DNA of 64,000 nt from assembly GCF_002836515.1 (NCBI RefSeq), contig NZ_PJBC01000065.1, forward strand, positions 62,001-126,000. The letters run 5' to 3'. The notes beneath the pieces are model-generated. The model saw only the letters and a program-made list of their open reading frames with translations. It was not told where the DNA came from and ran no database searches. The DNA is from Pseudomonas sp. Choline-02u-1. GTDB lineage: Bacteria > Pseudomonadota > Gammaproteobacteria > Pseudomonadales > Pseudomonadaceae. The translations under genes were made by a program, and so were the position numbers. Every line of letters starts with the position of its first letter. Position 1 is the stretch's first letter. Below are positions 16,939-25,627 of the stretch, in pieces.

Positions 16939-18249
16939 TCAACCCGCAGCGGTATCCATGCGCACCGCGCCGCGACGGTTCTGCCCGAATGCCATGACGC
17001 AGTTACGCCCGGCACCCTTGGCGCTGTACAACGCCTGGTCGGCGGACTTGAGCACTTCTTCCGGAGTACGCTGTTCGACGCGTTCGGCGACACCGATACT
17101 CACCGTCACTGACACCGCCGACGCGCCGGAACCGCTACGGCGCTGGCGACCTTGCTGATCATCCTGCGGGCGGTTTTCCTGGTTGCGCAACTGAATGCTG
17201 TAGGACGCAATCGACTCACGGATTACTTCCAGGTGCGGCATGCATTCCTCAAGGGTTTTGCCTGCAAACACCAAGGCAAATTCCTCACCGCCGTAGCGAT
17301 ACGCCCTACCGCCACCGCTGATTTTCGACAGTTTGCTGGCGACCAGGCGCAGGACCTGATCACCGACATCGTGGCCGTGGGTGTCGTTGAATTTCTTGAA
17401 GTGATCGACGTCACTCATCGCCAGCACATAGTTGCGCCCCAGGCGTTGCATCCGTTCGTTGAGCGCGCGACGACCGGGCAGGCCGGTGAGTTCGTCGCGA
17501 AAGGCCATTTGATAGGCTTCATGCGCAACTGCGGCTGCGATCATCAGCATCACCTGGCTGCACATGATGTTGAGGGTGAACGGCAGAATGAAGGTTTTCG
17601 GCAACATCCAGAACACACCGAGCAAGCCGACCAGTTGCGCCGCGTGTAATGGGCGCGGGTTACGCCAGTATTGCCAGGCCAGTAAAAGGAAGGCCGAAAT
17701 GAACACCGGGTAGGACAACTGTATCAGGCTCATCCATGCGCCGTGCAGCGCCGGCCAGCGGATTTCCGACAGCCACAACAGCAGCGCCTGCGGATAACTT
17801 TGCTCCAGCCCCAGCGCCACGCTGCCGAATGCCAGCAATACGGCGAACCGGGCGACCATGTCCTGAAACAGATGGGTGCGTTCCTGCCATGCGGCGAACA
17901 GCCCGAATAACAACGGTAGCAGCAGGCAAACCAGATGGAACACCACCGCAGCGTCTTCGCGAACCTTGCCGTTGTCACGGTAAAAGTCGGTCTGGGTATC
18001 GAGCAGGAAATAGGCGATGTACACCGTGAGCATCAGAAACAGTTCGCGCTGACGTCGGTACACCGCGCAATACGCCCCGCCGAGCAGCAGAACCAGGGTC
18101 GGCAAGACGTTGAACAGGGACGTGAAAAACACGCTGAGATCTTTGACATACGCAGCCGCCAGCCCCGCAAGCAATAACAGCAGTGAAGGCAGGAAATGAC
18201 TGAAACGTACAGCGGAAGAACGCGGCAAGGGTAAGCTCCGACCCGTCAT
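16939..18249 (-). CDS. Membrane-bound GGDEF diguanylate cyclase
   Basis: Predicted c-di-GMP synthase of 436 residues: seven or so hydrophobic segments in residues 15-250 (for example FLPSLLLLLAGLAAAYV, VLPTLVLLLGGAYCAVY), then a GGDEF domain with DELTGLPGRRALNERM and the active-site loop YRYGGEEFALVF. Residues before GGEEF are SGGGRAYRY, so the RxxD inhibitory site is absent, suggesting no product inhibition at that site. An insertion RPQDDQQGRQRRSGSG lies between two strands of the cyclase domain. The start is uncertain: ATG 18249 or ATG 18312, neither with a strong ribosome site. The signal sensed is unknown. Confidence 0.85.
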   Translation of the reverse strand: MTGRSLPLPRSSAVRFSHFLPSLLLLLAGLAAAYVKDLSVFFTSLFNVLPTLVLLLGGAYCAVYRRQRELFLMLTVYIAYFLLDTQTDFYRDNGKVREDAAVVFHLVCLLLPLLFGLFAAWQERTHLFQDMVARFAVLLAFGSVALGLEQSYPQALLLWLSEIRWPALHGAWMSLIQLSYPVFISAFLLLAWQYWRNPRPLHAAQLVGLLGVFWMLPKTFILPFTLNIMCSQVMLMIAAAVAHEAYQMAFRDELTGLPGRRALNERMQRLGRNYVLAMSDVDHFKKFNDTHGHDVGDQVLRLVASKLSKISGGGRAYRYGGEEFALVFAGKTLEECMPHLEVIRESIASYSIQLRNQENRPQDDQQGRQRRSGSGASAVSVTVSIGVAERVEQRTPEEVLKSADQALYSAKGAGRNCVMAFGQNRRGAVRMDTAAG

Positions 18250-18363
18250 AGCAAAGAGATGGCATTGTGCCTGCAAAGTGCGACCAAGCCCACACAATGT
18301 GATCCAGATCACACACGTTCTCTGTAACGGCCGAAAGCCCGACTATCTGAGCGATCCGCAAAC

Positions 18364-18400
18364 AAAAAAACCGCTGCTCCCGAACGGGAGCAGCGGTTTC
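18364..18400 (-). terminator. Terminator of the third acyl-CoA dehydrogenase
   Basis: Stem AAACCGCTGCTCCCG-AAC-GGGAGCAGCGGTTT, with a run of seven Us on the minus-strand transcript. It lies about 20 nt after the stop codon of the gene at 18419-20224, so that gene is a single-gene transcript. Confidence 0.93.
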
Positions 18401-18418
18401 GTCAGACTGCGCTAAGGG

Positions 18419-20224
18419 TTAGTAGCCCAGTGCGAAGTCTTCTTCTTTCATGTCCATCAGGTTGCCAGCGCCCGACAGCATAGTGGCCACGTGTGTGCGA
18501 GTACGTGGCAGGATGCGCTGGAAGTAGAAGCGCGCGGTTTGCAGCTTGGCGGTGTAGAACGCCTCGTCGCTGGTGCCGGCAGCCAGTTTTTCCGCAGCCA
18601 GACGTGCCATGTCAGCCCAGAAGTAGGCCAGGCAGGCATAACCGGAGTACATCAGGTAGTCCACGGAGGCAGCGCCAACTTCTTCGCGATCCTTCATGGC
18701 CGCCATACCGACCTTCATGGTCAGCTCGCCCCACTCTTTATTCAGTGCAGCCAGCGGTGCGACGAATTCCTGAACGGCTTCGTTGCCTTCGTTGGTCTGG
18801 CAGAACTTGTGGACGATCTTGGTGAAGCCCTTCAGAGCTTCGCCTTGAGTCATCAGCACTTTACGGCCGAGCAAGTCGAGGGCCTGAATACCGGTGGTGC
18901 CTTCGTACAGCATCGAAATGCGGCTGTCGCGAACGTTCTGCTCCATGCCCCACTCGGCGATGAAGCCGTGGCCGCCGTAGATCTGCACGCCGTGGTTGGC
19001 GGCTTCGAAACCGACTTCGGTCATGAACGCTTTGGCGATCGGAGTCATGAACGCCAGCAGTGCATCGGCCTTCTTCTTCTCTTCTTCATCGACGCCGTAT
19101 TTGACGATGTCGACTTGTTTGGCGGTGAAGTAGACCATCGCGCGGTTGCCTTCGGCGAACGCCTTCATGGTCAACAGCATGCGGCGCACGTCTGGGTGAA
19201 CGATGATCGGGTCAGCGGCTTTGTCCGGCGCTTTCGGGCCAGTCAGCGAGCGCATTTGCAGGCGATCGCGAGCGTACTTCAGGCCGCCCTGGAAGCCGAT
19301 TTCAGCGTGAGCCAGACCTTGCAGTGCGGTACCGAGACGAGCGGTGTTCATAAAGGTGAACATGCAGTTCAGGCCTTTGTTCGCCGGGCCGATCAGGTAA
19401 CCGGTGGCGCCGTCGAAGTTCATCACGCAGGTGGCGTTGCCGTGGATGCCCATCTTGTGTTCCAGCGAACCGCAGCTCACGGCGTTGCGCGCACCAAGGG
19501 TGCCATCGGCGTTTGGCAGGAATTTCGGCACGATGAACAACGAGATGCCTTTGGTGCCAGCCGGTGCGTCCGGCAGGCGGGCCAGTACGATGTGGACGAT
19601 GTTGTCGGCCATGTCGTGTTCACCGGCCGAGATGAAGATCTTGGTGCCGGACACTTTGTAGGAACCGTCGGCCTGAGGCTCGGCCTTGGTGCGCAGCATG
19701 CCCAGGTCGGTGCCGCAGTGCGGTTCGGTCAGGCACATGGTGCCGGTCCATTCGCCGGAGACCAGTTTGGTCAGATAGGCTTCCTGCTGCTCAGGGGTGC
19801 CGTGCTCGGAGATGGTGTTCATCGCACCGTGCGACAGGCCTGGGTACATGCCCCACGACCAGTTGGCTTCGCCAACCATTTCGCTGACTGCCAGACCCAA
19901 CGACTCCGGCAGGCCTTGGCCGCCGTGCTCAACGTCGTGAGCCAGGCTTGGCCAGCCGCCTTCGACGAATTGCTTGTATGCCTCTTTGAAGCCAGTCGGG
20001 GTTTTCACGCCAGACTCGCTCCAGGTGCAACCTTCCAGATCGCCCACGCGGTTCAGCGGCGCCAGTACCTGCTCACAAAACTTGGCGCCTTCCTCGAGGA
20101 TGGCGTCAACCATGTCCGGCGTGGCATCTGCGCACGCTGGCAGGCTCTGATAGTGCGCTTCGTAGCCGAGCAGCTCGTCACGAACGAAGCGAATATCACG
20201 CAAGGGGGCCTTGTAGTCAGGCAT
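18419..20224 (-). CDS. Acyl-CoA dehydrogenase (long form, FadE1-like)
   Basis: 601-residue fatty acyl-CoA dehydrogenase starting with MPDYKAPLRDIRF at ATG 20224 (behind GCAGAGGTTTATCGCT). It has MCLTEPHCGTDLG, VSGTKIFISAGEHDM, and YEGTTGIQALDLLGRK with the catalytic glutamate, then a C-terminal extension to EEDFALGY. By position next to bioD and a small rod-like gene it matches P. aeruginosa PA0506, reported as a long-chain enzyme. An upstream PsrA-type operator fits induction by long-chain fatty acids. It has its own terminator. Confidence 0.92.
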   Translation of the reverse strand: MPDYKAPLRDIRFVRDELLGYEAHYQSLPACADATPDMVDAILEEGAKFCEQVLAPLNRVGDLEGCTWSESGVKTPTGFKEAYKQFVEGGWPSLAHDVEHGGQGLPESLGLAVSEMVGEANWSWGMYPGLSHGAMNTISEHGTPEQQEAYLTKLVSGEWTGTMCLTEPHCGTDLGMLRTKAEPQADGSYKVSGTKIFISAGEHDMADNIVHIVLARLPDAPAGTKGISLFIVPKFLPNADGTLGARNAVSCGSLEHKMGIHGNATCVMNFDGATGYLIGPANKGLNCMFTFMNTARLGTALQGLAHAEIGFQGGLKYARDRLQMRSLTGPKAPDKAADPIIVHPDVRRMLLTMKAFAEGNRAMVYFTAKQVDIVKYGVDEEEKKKADALLAFMTPIAKAFMTEVGFEAANHGVQIYGGHGFIAEWGMEQNVRDSRISMLYEGTTGIQALDLLGRKVLMTQGEALKGFTKIVHKFCQTNEGNEAVQEFVAPLAALNKEWGELTMKVGMAAMKDREEVGAASVDYLMYSGYACLAYFWADMARLAAEKLAAGTSDEAFYTAKLQTARFYFQRILPRTRTHVATMLSGAGNLMDMKEEDFALGY

Positions 20225-20285
20225 AGCGATAAACCTCTGCTGATGTAACCGGGAATGAACGACCGTGTTGAGTTGTTATGACGGT

Positions 20286-20313
20286 CAAACAGTTGTTTGA
20301 AACATACGTTTAC
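20286..20313. promoter_or_regulatory. PsrA-type operator upstream of the FadE1-like gene
   Basis: CAAACAGTTGTTTG at 20286-20299 exactly fits the published PsrA consensus (G/C)AAAC-N4-GTTT(G/C). An overlapping second copy, GAAACATACGTTTA at 20299-20312, fits except for the last base. The site lies 62-89 nt upstream of the start codon, where a TetR-type fatty acid-responsive repressor would act. Match is read directly; control by PsrA is inferred. Confidence 0.75.
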
Positions 20314-20449
20314 GCCGAAATCTTGTCAAGCGCCGTTCTTTTGCCGTTCGTCATCGGCTTAATCAAATTGCGGACACGATAAATCGTCGTGACTGCGCGC
20401 AGGCCACGAGCTTTCTGAAAAAGATTGGTTGAGCAAGAAAGACTTAAAC

Positions 20450-20480
20450 GAAAAACGCCGCGACATGCGCGGCGTTTCGA
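20450..20480 (-). terminator. Terminator of the small rod-like gene
   Basis: Stem AAACGCCGCG-ACAT-GCGCGGCGTTT, followed on the minus strand by UUUUCGUUU. It starts about 20 nt after the stop codon at 20499. Confidence 0.9.
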
Positions 20481-20498
20481 TGTTTACAAAAAATCCAA

Positions 20499-20795
20499 TC
20501 AGGCGAAGGTGTCGATAATCGTCCCAAGCACTTCGTCGGACGCCTTGGCCACCTTCACACCCAGCTCTGCCTGGATTTTGCCCTGCGACAGTTCGACGAT
20601 ATTGCTGGTCAGATCCGATTCCTGCGCGCGATCCACACCGCGCAGGCGATTGACCTGCACTTCGGACGACTGGCTGGTCACCGAGCGTTCGATGGTGTTG
20701 TTGGCGATCTGGCTGGCGGCCTGATCGACGCGGTTCTGCCCGGACTGAATCGAGCTCAGCCCCGCATAAAAAGCTGTATTGCCGGAGATTTCCAT
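20499..20795 (-). CDS. 98-residue protein resembling flagellar rod/hook termini
   Basis: Conserved hypothetical, also present at this place in P. aeruginosa (PA0505) as far as gene order shows. It starts at MEISGNT (20795); an upstream ATG at 20807 would add four residues. The N-terminal half (YAGLSSIQSGQNRVDQAASQIANN) resembles the N-terminal D0 helix of FlgB/FlgC/FlgG proteins, and the C-terminal half (DLTSNIVELSQGKIQAELG ... DEVLGTIIDTFA) resembles their C-terminal helix. No middle domain is present and no flagellar genes are nearby. It may assemble by coiled-coil pairing. Monocistronic with its own terminator. The resemblance is by eye. Confidence 0.7.
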   Translation of the reverse strand: MEISGNTAFYAGLSSIQSGQNRVDQAASQIANNTIERSVTSQSSEVQVNRLRGVDRAQESDLTSNIVELSQGKIQAELGVKVAKASDEVLGTIIDTFA

Positions 20796-20903
20796 AGTCA
20801 CTCTCATCCCTGCAAAGGATCAATGCTCGCCATTGAAGCAGACGCGCCAGCAAAACACCCGTCAAAAACACTAATGGCACAGTGCCTGTTCATAGCGAGA
20901 AAC

Positions 20904-21584
20904 TTAATCGAGCAAATCCAGTTGCAAATGCTCGGCCACCGCTTCGGCGCTCAACGCCTTGAGTTTCGGCACTCGGCCCAGGCACGGCGCGGGGATACGC
21001 TCGGCCAGTGTCGCAAGGTTTTCCTCCAGTCGTGAAGTCTTTGGATCAATGATGTTGGCCACCCAACCCGCCAACTGCAGGCCATCTCGGGCAATCGCTT
21101 CGGCAGTCAGCAAGGCATGACTGATACAGCCCAGCCTCACACCCACCACCAGAATCACCGGCAGCTTCAGTGCGATCGCCAGGTCCGACAGATTGTCCTG
21201 ATCCGCTAACGGCACCCGCCAGCCGCCCGCGCCTTCAATCAGGGTGAAATCGGCGTTCATCGCCAGAATCCCGCGCATCGGCACCAGCAACGACTGCACG
21301 GTCAGCGCCACACCAGCTTCGCGCGCCGCCAGATGCGGAGCAATCGCGGGCTCGAATGCCACCGGGTTGACCTGTTGATAAGTCAGCGGCAGCGAACATT
21401 CGGCCAGCAGCGCCAAAGCGTCGCAATTGCGCAAGCCTTTGGGCGTGACGTCGCACCCGGAAGCCACCGGCTTGCCCGCCGCCGTGCTCAAGCCTGCCGA
21501 CCGCGCCGCGTGGAGCAACCCGGCAGCGACGGTAGTCTTGCCGACATCGGTGTCGGTACCGGTAATGAAATAAGCTGCGCTCAT
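20904..21584 (-). CDS. bioD: Dethiobiotin synthetase BioD
   Basis: ATP-dependent ring closure of 7,8-diaminopelargonic acid with CO2 to dethiobiotin, the penultimate step of biotin synthesis. 226 residues. The P-loop GTDTDVGKTTVAAGLL is at residues 9-24, and TLIEGAGGWRVPL is the second conserved family motif. The start overlaps the bioC stop (ATGA), so it is the last gene of the bioBFHCD operon. Confidence 0.96.
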   Translation of the reverse strand: MSAAYFITGTDTDVGKTTVAAGLLHAARSAGLSTAAGKPVASGCDVTPKGLRNCDALALLAECSLPLTYQQVNPVAFEPAIAPHLAAREAGVALTVQSLLVPMRGILAMNADFTLIEGAGGWRVPLADQDNLSDLAIALKLPVILVVGVRLGCISHALLTAEAIARDGLQLAGWVANIIDPKTSRLEENLATLAERIPAPCLGRVPKLKALSAEAVAEHLQLDLLD

Positions 21585-22390
21585 AGGGGTTTCTCCAATA
21601 CGGCGTACACCACCTGATACGTTGCCGGCAGCCCCGCAGGCTGACGGAACCGCTCATAAGCATCGATCAGCCCGAGAATCCGCGCGCGTCCGGTCAAACC
21701 GCCCGGCCGGCCGGGATTCAGATTGTGCGCGCCCAACGCCTTCAGCTCATGAGTCAGGCTGCGCACATCCGGGTAATGCAACACGTGCGGCTGATTCTCC
21801 AGAGCCAAGATGCGCATGCCTCTGCCAGCACATAACTGCTCATAGCGGACGAATTCACGGAAGCGATTGACGTGCACCAGCCCGTCGACCTGCTGCCAAC
21901 TCTCACGCAACTCGAACAGCGTCCCTGTACACAGACTAGCAAACGCAAATATCCCGCCTGGCTTCAACACGCGGAAGGCTTCGCTCAGCACCGCATCGAA
22001 GTCGGCGCACCACTGCAACGCGAGACTGGAGAAAATCAGCTCTAGGCTCGCATCCTGCAACGGCAGCCTTTCGGCATCGCCGGCAATGAAATGCTCAGCG
22101 CCGCCCAACGGCCGAGCGTGATTGAGCATGCCCTCGGCAATGTCCAGCGCAACACCGCTACTCTGGGTAAAACGTGCGGCCAGCGCCCGGGTGAAATAGC
22201 CGGTTCCGCAACCAAGATCGAGCCAGCGCGACGGCATGGAACTCGCCGGCAACCGTTCAAGCAACTGCGTGCCGACTTCCCGCTGAAACTCGGCGACGCT
22301 GTCGTAACTGGCCGCTGCGCGGGAAAAAGACGCGGCTACCTGGCGCTTGTCGGGCAAGCCCCCGGGCAGCACAAAGGACAGATCAGTCAT
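21581..22390 (-). CDS. bioC: Malonyl-ACP O-methyltransferase BioC
   Basis: SAM-dependent methyltransferase that masks malonyl-ACP so fatty acid synthesis can build the pimelate chain. 269 residues if started at ATG 22390 (MTDLSF); ATG 22402 would add four residues, and both overlap the end of bioH. SAM motif I is WLDLGCGTGYFTRALA, and the later ALQWCADFDAVLSEAFRVLKPGG is typical for BioC. Confidence 0.93.
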   Translation of the reverse strand: MTDLSFVLPGGLPDKRQVAASFSRAAASYDSVAEFQREVGTQLLERLPASSMPSRWLDLGCGTGYFTRALAARFTQSSGVALDIAEGMLNHARPLGGAEHFIAGDAERLPLQDASLELIFSSLALQWCADFDAVLSEAFRVLKPGGIFAFASLCTGTLFELRESWQQVDGLVHVNRFREFVRYEQLCAGRGMRILALENQPHVLHYPDVRSLTHELKALGAHNLNPGRPGGLTGRARILGLIDAYERFRQPAGLPATYQVVYAVLEKPL

Positions 22391-23114
22391 CAGCGCACTC
22401 ATGTAGAAACGCCTGGATCGCACCCGCGACTCCGTGCGGATCTTCCAGCAGAAAAGCATGGCTGGCCTGTTCGATCAGGCCAATTTCGATATCCGGCAAC
22501 AGCGCGAACAGTGCGCCGGCCGCTTGCGCCGGAACCAGCGCGTCCTGCCCGCCAAACAGATGAAGCTGCGGGCCGCGAAACGCCTGCAACGCCTGGCGTG
22601 TATCCAGCTGCGAGAGCAGCTCCAGACCCGCCATCAGGGCAGTCGGGGCGGTGGCGGGCGCGCCACTGAGCAGCAAGCGCGACAAGCCACGCGGGTCTGG
22701 CGAACCTTGCGCACATAGCAGAGCGAAGCGCTTGAGCGTGGTACGCGGATCGGCTTGGCAACCGGCAAGAAACGCATCGAAAGTCTCGCTGGGCATCGCG
22801 CTCGGCCACTGTTGATGCGCAACAAACGCAGGGTTGCTCGCCAGCGTCAGCACACCGCAGCACGCCTCGCCGCGCCTTGCCGCCAACTCAGAGGCGAGCA
22901 TGCCGCCCAGCGACCAGCCACCGAGCCAGACTTCTTGCGCAATGCGCGCATCGAGTTCATCGAGCCATGCTTGGAGGTCAGCGCAATCCAGCTCCGGCAG
23001 CGGTTCGATCTCGACCTGCAAATATTCGTCGAGGCCACGCAAAGCCGCCGCCAGCGGTTCCAGCGGTGACACGCCAAGGCCCCAGCCGGGCAGCAAAATC
23101 AGACGATCACGCAT
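22383..23114 (-). CDS. bioH: Pimeloyl-ACP methyl ester carboxylesterase BioH
   Basis: Alpha/beta hydrolase that removes the methyl group from pimeloyl-ACP methyl ester, ending chain assembly. 243 residues. Nucleophile elbow GGWSLGG, catalytic Asp in FGGQDALVP and His in QASHAFLLEDP. It overlaps bioF by eight bases and bioC by at least eight, so is translationally coupled. Placing bioH inside the operon is the Pseudomonas arrangement, unlike E. coli. Confidence 0.93.
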   Translation of the reverse strand: MRDRLILLPGWGLGVSPLEPLAAALRGLDEYLQVEIEPLPELDCADLQAWLDELDARIAQEVWLGGWSLGGMLASELAARRGEACCGVLTLASNPAFVAHQQWPSAMPSETFDAFLAGCQADPRTTLKRFALLCAQGSPDPRGLSRLLLSGAPATAPTALMAGLELLSQLDTRQALQAFRGPQLHLFGGQDALVPAQAAGALFALLPDIEIGLIEQASHAFLLEDPHGVAGAIQAFLHECADD

Positions 23115-24285
23115 GGCTTGGCTCCAACGACAGTCGAGCGAAACAATCTGCCAACCCTTCCAGCAACTGTTGCACCTGCGCCTCGCTGTGGGCGGCGGTC
23201 AGCGTCACGCGTAATCGCGCACTGCCGACCGGCACAGTGGGCGGGCGAATCGCAGTGACCATCAGCCCGCGCTCACGCAGCATTTGCGACAGCCGCACAG
23301 CGCGCCCGGCATCGCCGATCATGATCGGCTGGATCGGCGTGAAGCTGTCCATCAGCTCCAGCCCGATCTGCCCGGCGCCTTGGCGGAACCGGCGAATCAG
23401 CGTCTGCAAGTGTTCCCGGCGCCAGTGTTCACTGCGCAGCAGCTCGAGGCTTTTCAGCGTCGCGCAGGCCAGGGCTGGCGGCTGGCTGGTGGTGTAGATG
23501 TATGGGCGGGCGAACTGGATCAGGCTTTCGATCAACTCTTCGCTGCCGGCGACAAAGGCCCCGGCGGTGCCGAAAGCTTTCCCGAGGGTGCCGACCAGCA
23601 CGGGCACATCGTCCTGACTCAGGCCGAAATGCTCGACGATGCCGCCACCGTTGGCGCCCAGTGGGCCGAAGCCATGCGCATCGTCAACCATCAGCCACGC
23701 GCCTTTGGCTCTGGCCTCGCGGGCCAGTGCAGGCAGGTCGGCAACATCACCGTCCATGCTGAATACGCCATCGGTAACCACCAGCGTGTTGCCGGTGGCT
23801 TTTTCCAGGCGTTTGCTCAGACTCTCGGCGTCGTTGTGCAAATAGCGGTTGAAACGCGCGCCGGACAACAGACCGGCGTCCAGTAAAGAGGCGTGATTGA
23901 GCCGGTCTTCCAGCACCGTATCGCCCTGTCCGACCAGCGCGGTGACCGCGCCGAGGTTGGCCATGTAGCCGGTGGTGAACAGCAGCGCACGTGGCCGTCC
24001 GGTCAGATCGGCGAGCGCTTCTTCCAGCGCGTGATGCGGGCTGCTGTGGCCGATGACCAGGTGCGAGGCGCCGCCACCAACGCCCCAGCGCTCAGCGCCG
24101 GCACGCCAGGCTTCAATCACCTGCGGATGATTGGCCAGACCCAGATAGTCGTTGTTGCAGAACGCGAGCAGCGGTTGGCCGTCGACCACCACTTCTGGCC
24201 CTTGCGGTGATTCGAGCAGCGGGCGCTGCCGGTAGAGGTTTTCGGCACGGCGGGCGGCAAGGCGTGCGGCGAGATCGAAAGACAT
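23107..24285 (-). CDS. bioF: 8-amino-7-oxononanoate synthase BioF
   Basis: PLP enzyme condensing pimeloyl-ACP or -CoA with alanine. 392 residues. The internal aldimine lysine lies in VGTLGKAFGTAG, with LMVDDAHGFGPLG upstream, both hallmarks of alpha-oxoamine synthases. The gap to bioB holds a family A repeat pair, whereas the 3' side overlaps bioH. Confidence 0.96.
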   Translation of the reverse strand: MSFDLAARLAARRAENLYRQRPLLESPQGPEVVVDGQPLLAFCNNDYLGLANHPQVIEAWRAGAERWGVGGGASHLVIGHSSPHHALEEALADLTGRPRALLFTTGYMANLGAVTALVGQGDTVLEDRLNHASLLDAGLLSGARFNRYLHNDAESLSKRLEKATGNTLVVTDGVFSMDGDVADLPALAREARAKGAWLMVDDAHGFGPLGANGGGIVEHFGLSQDDVPVLVGTLGKAFGTAGAFVAGSEELIESLIQFARPYIYTTSQPPALACATLKSLELLRSEHWRREHLQTLIRRFRQGAGQIGLELMDSFTPIQPIMIGDAGRAVRLSQMLRERGLMVTAIRPPTVPVGSARLRVTLTAAHSEAQVQQLLEGLADCFARLSLEPSHA

Positions 24286-24320
24286 GCAGGCCTCGATTTT
24301 TCAAATGACACAGATCCTCT

Positions 24321-24417
24321 GTGGGAGCGGGCTTGCTCGCGAATGCGGTCTAACATTCAACGGTATGTTGACTGGCCTGACGCTTTCGCGAGCAAGCCCG
24401 CTCCCACAAGGTGTTGC
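24321..24417. repeat. REPIN-like inverted repeat pair, family A
   Basis: GTGGGAGCGGGCTTGCTCGCGAA facing TTTCGCGAGCAAGCCCGCTCCCAC, in the opposite outward order to most other copies. It lies inside the biotin operon between bioB and bioF, close to the bioB stop. Confidence 0.9.
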
Positions 24418-24443
24418 ATTCCTTCAGATACATTCGCGCAGGA

Positions 24444-25499
24444 TTAAACCGCTGCGTTATAGAATTGCTCGCTGCTCTTCTGCTCCACCAGTGCCTGCTC
24501 GATCGCAGCCTGATGAACCTCATCGGAATGCTCTTCACGGGCCTCCGGCTGGATACCGAGGCGAGCGAACAACTGCATGTCCTTGTCCGCCTGCGGGTTG
24601 GCGGTGGTGAGCAATTTGTCGCCGTAGAAAATCGAGTTGGCACCAGCGAAAAATGCCAGAGCCTGCATCTGCTCGTTCATCGCTTCGCGGCCAGCGGACA
24701 GGCGCACGTGGGATTGCGGCATGAGGATGCGCGCCACGGCGAGCATGCGGATGAAGTCGAACGGGTCGATGTCCTCGGCGTTTTCCAGCGGCGTGCCGGC
24801 GACTTTCACCAGCATGTTGATCGGCACTGATTCCGGATGCTCGGGCAGGTTGGCCAACTGGATCAGCAGGTTGGCGCGATCGTCCAGCGATTCGCCCATG
24901 CCGAGAATGCCGCCGGAGCAGATTTTCATCCCCGACTCGCGCACATAGGCCAGCGTCTGCAGGCGCTCGCTGTAAGTGCGGGTGGTGATGATGCTGCCGT
25001 AGAACTCTGGCGAGGTGTCGAGGTTGTGGTTGTAGTAGTCGAGGCCGGCCTTGGCCAGCGCCTCGGTCTGCTCCTGATCGAGACGGCCAAGTGTCATGCA
25101 GGTTTCCAGACCCAGGGCTTTCACCCCTTCAACCATCTTCAACACATACGGCATGTCTTTGGCCGATGGATGTTTCCACGCCGCGCCCATGCAGAATCGC
25201 GTCGAACCAATGGCTTTCGCTCGGGCCGCTTCTTCGAGGACCTTCTGCACTTCCATCAGTTTTTCTTTTTCCAGGCCGGTGTTGTAGTGCCCGGACTGCG
25301 GGCAGTACTTGCAATCTTCCGGGCAGGCACCGGTCTTGATCGACAGCAGCGTCGAGACCTGCACGCGGTTGGCGTTGAAATGTGCGCGGTGCACCGTTTG
25401 CGCCTGGAACAGCAGGTCGTTGAATGGCTGTACGAAGAGTGCTTTGACTTCGGCCAGAGACCAATCGTGACGCAGGGTGGCGGTGGTGCTCGCGCTCAT
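24444..25499 (-). CDS. bioB: Biotin synthase BioB
   Basis: Radical SAM enzyme inserting sulfur into dethiobiotin. 351 residues from ATG 25499 (behind CCAAGGAATTGCC). The iron-sulfur motif CPEDCKYC is the characteristic CX3CX2C, and later YYNHNLDTSPEFY and ICSGGILGMGES are BioB signatures. An in-frame extension to 25613 runs through the promoter and is rejected. First gene of the operon, behind a BirA-type operator. Confidence 0.97.
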   Translation of the reverse strand: MSASTTATLRHDWSLAEVKALFVQPFNDLLFQAQTVHRAHFNANRVQVSTLLSIKTGACPEDCKYCPQSGHYNTGLEKEKLMEVQKVLEEAARAKAIGSTRFCMGAAWKHPSAKDMPYVLKMVEGVKALGLETCMTLGRLDQEQTEALAKAGLDYYNHNLDTSPEFYGSIITTRTYSERLQTLAYVRESGMKICSGGILGMGESLDDRANLLIQLANLPEHPESVPINMLVKVAGTPLENAEDIDPFDFIRMLAVARILMPQSHVRLSAGREAMNEQMQALAFFAGANSIFYGDKLLTTANPQADKDMQLFARLGIQPEAREEHSDEVHQAAIEQALVEQKSSEQFYNAAV

Positions 25500-25572
25500 G
25501 GGCAATTCCTTGGTTATGCTTGGCTGGCGCCGGGGAAACGGAATACCCACAGGCGCTACACGGATGTTCGGC

Positions 25573-25627
25573 ATATTTAAGGAAGAGCGATGCGCTGTCA
25601 ACCGCAATACCAAGGACAGGTTTACAT
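25573..25627. promoter_or_regulatory. bioB promoter with BirA-type operator
   Basis: CTGTCAACC (25595-25603), 15 nt, then GGTTTACAT (25619-25627) matches the known gammaproteobacterial BirA box TTGTAAACC-N15/16-GGTTTACAA with three mismatches. On the minus strand a perfect -35 TTGACA (25601-25596) lies within the left half, 17 nt before a -10-like AAATAT (25578-25573). Biotin-loaded BirA would cover the bioB promoter. The same bases are the first codons of comF. Confidence 0.75.
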
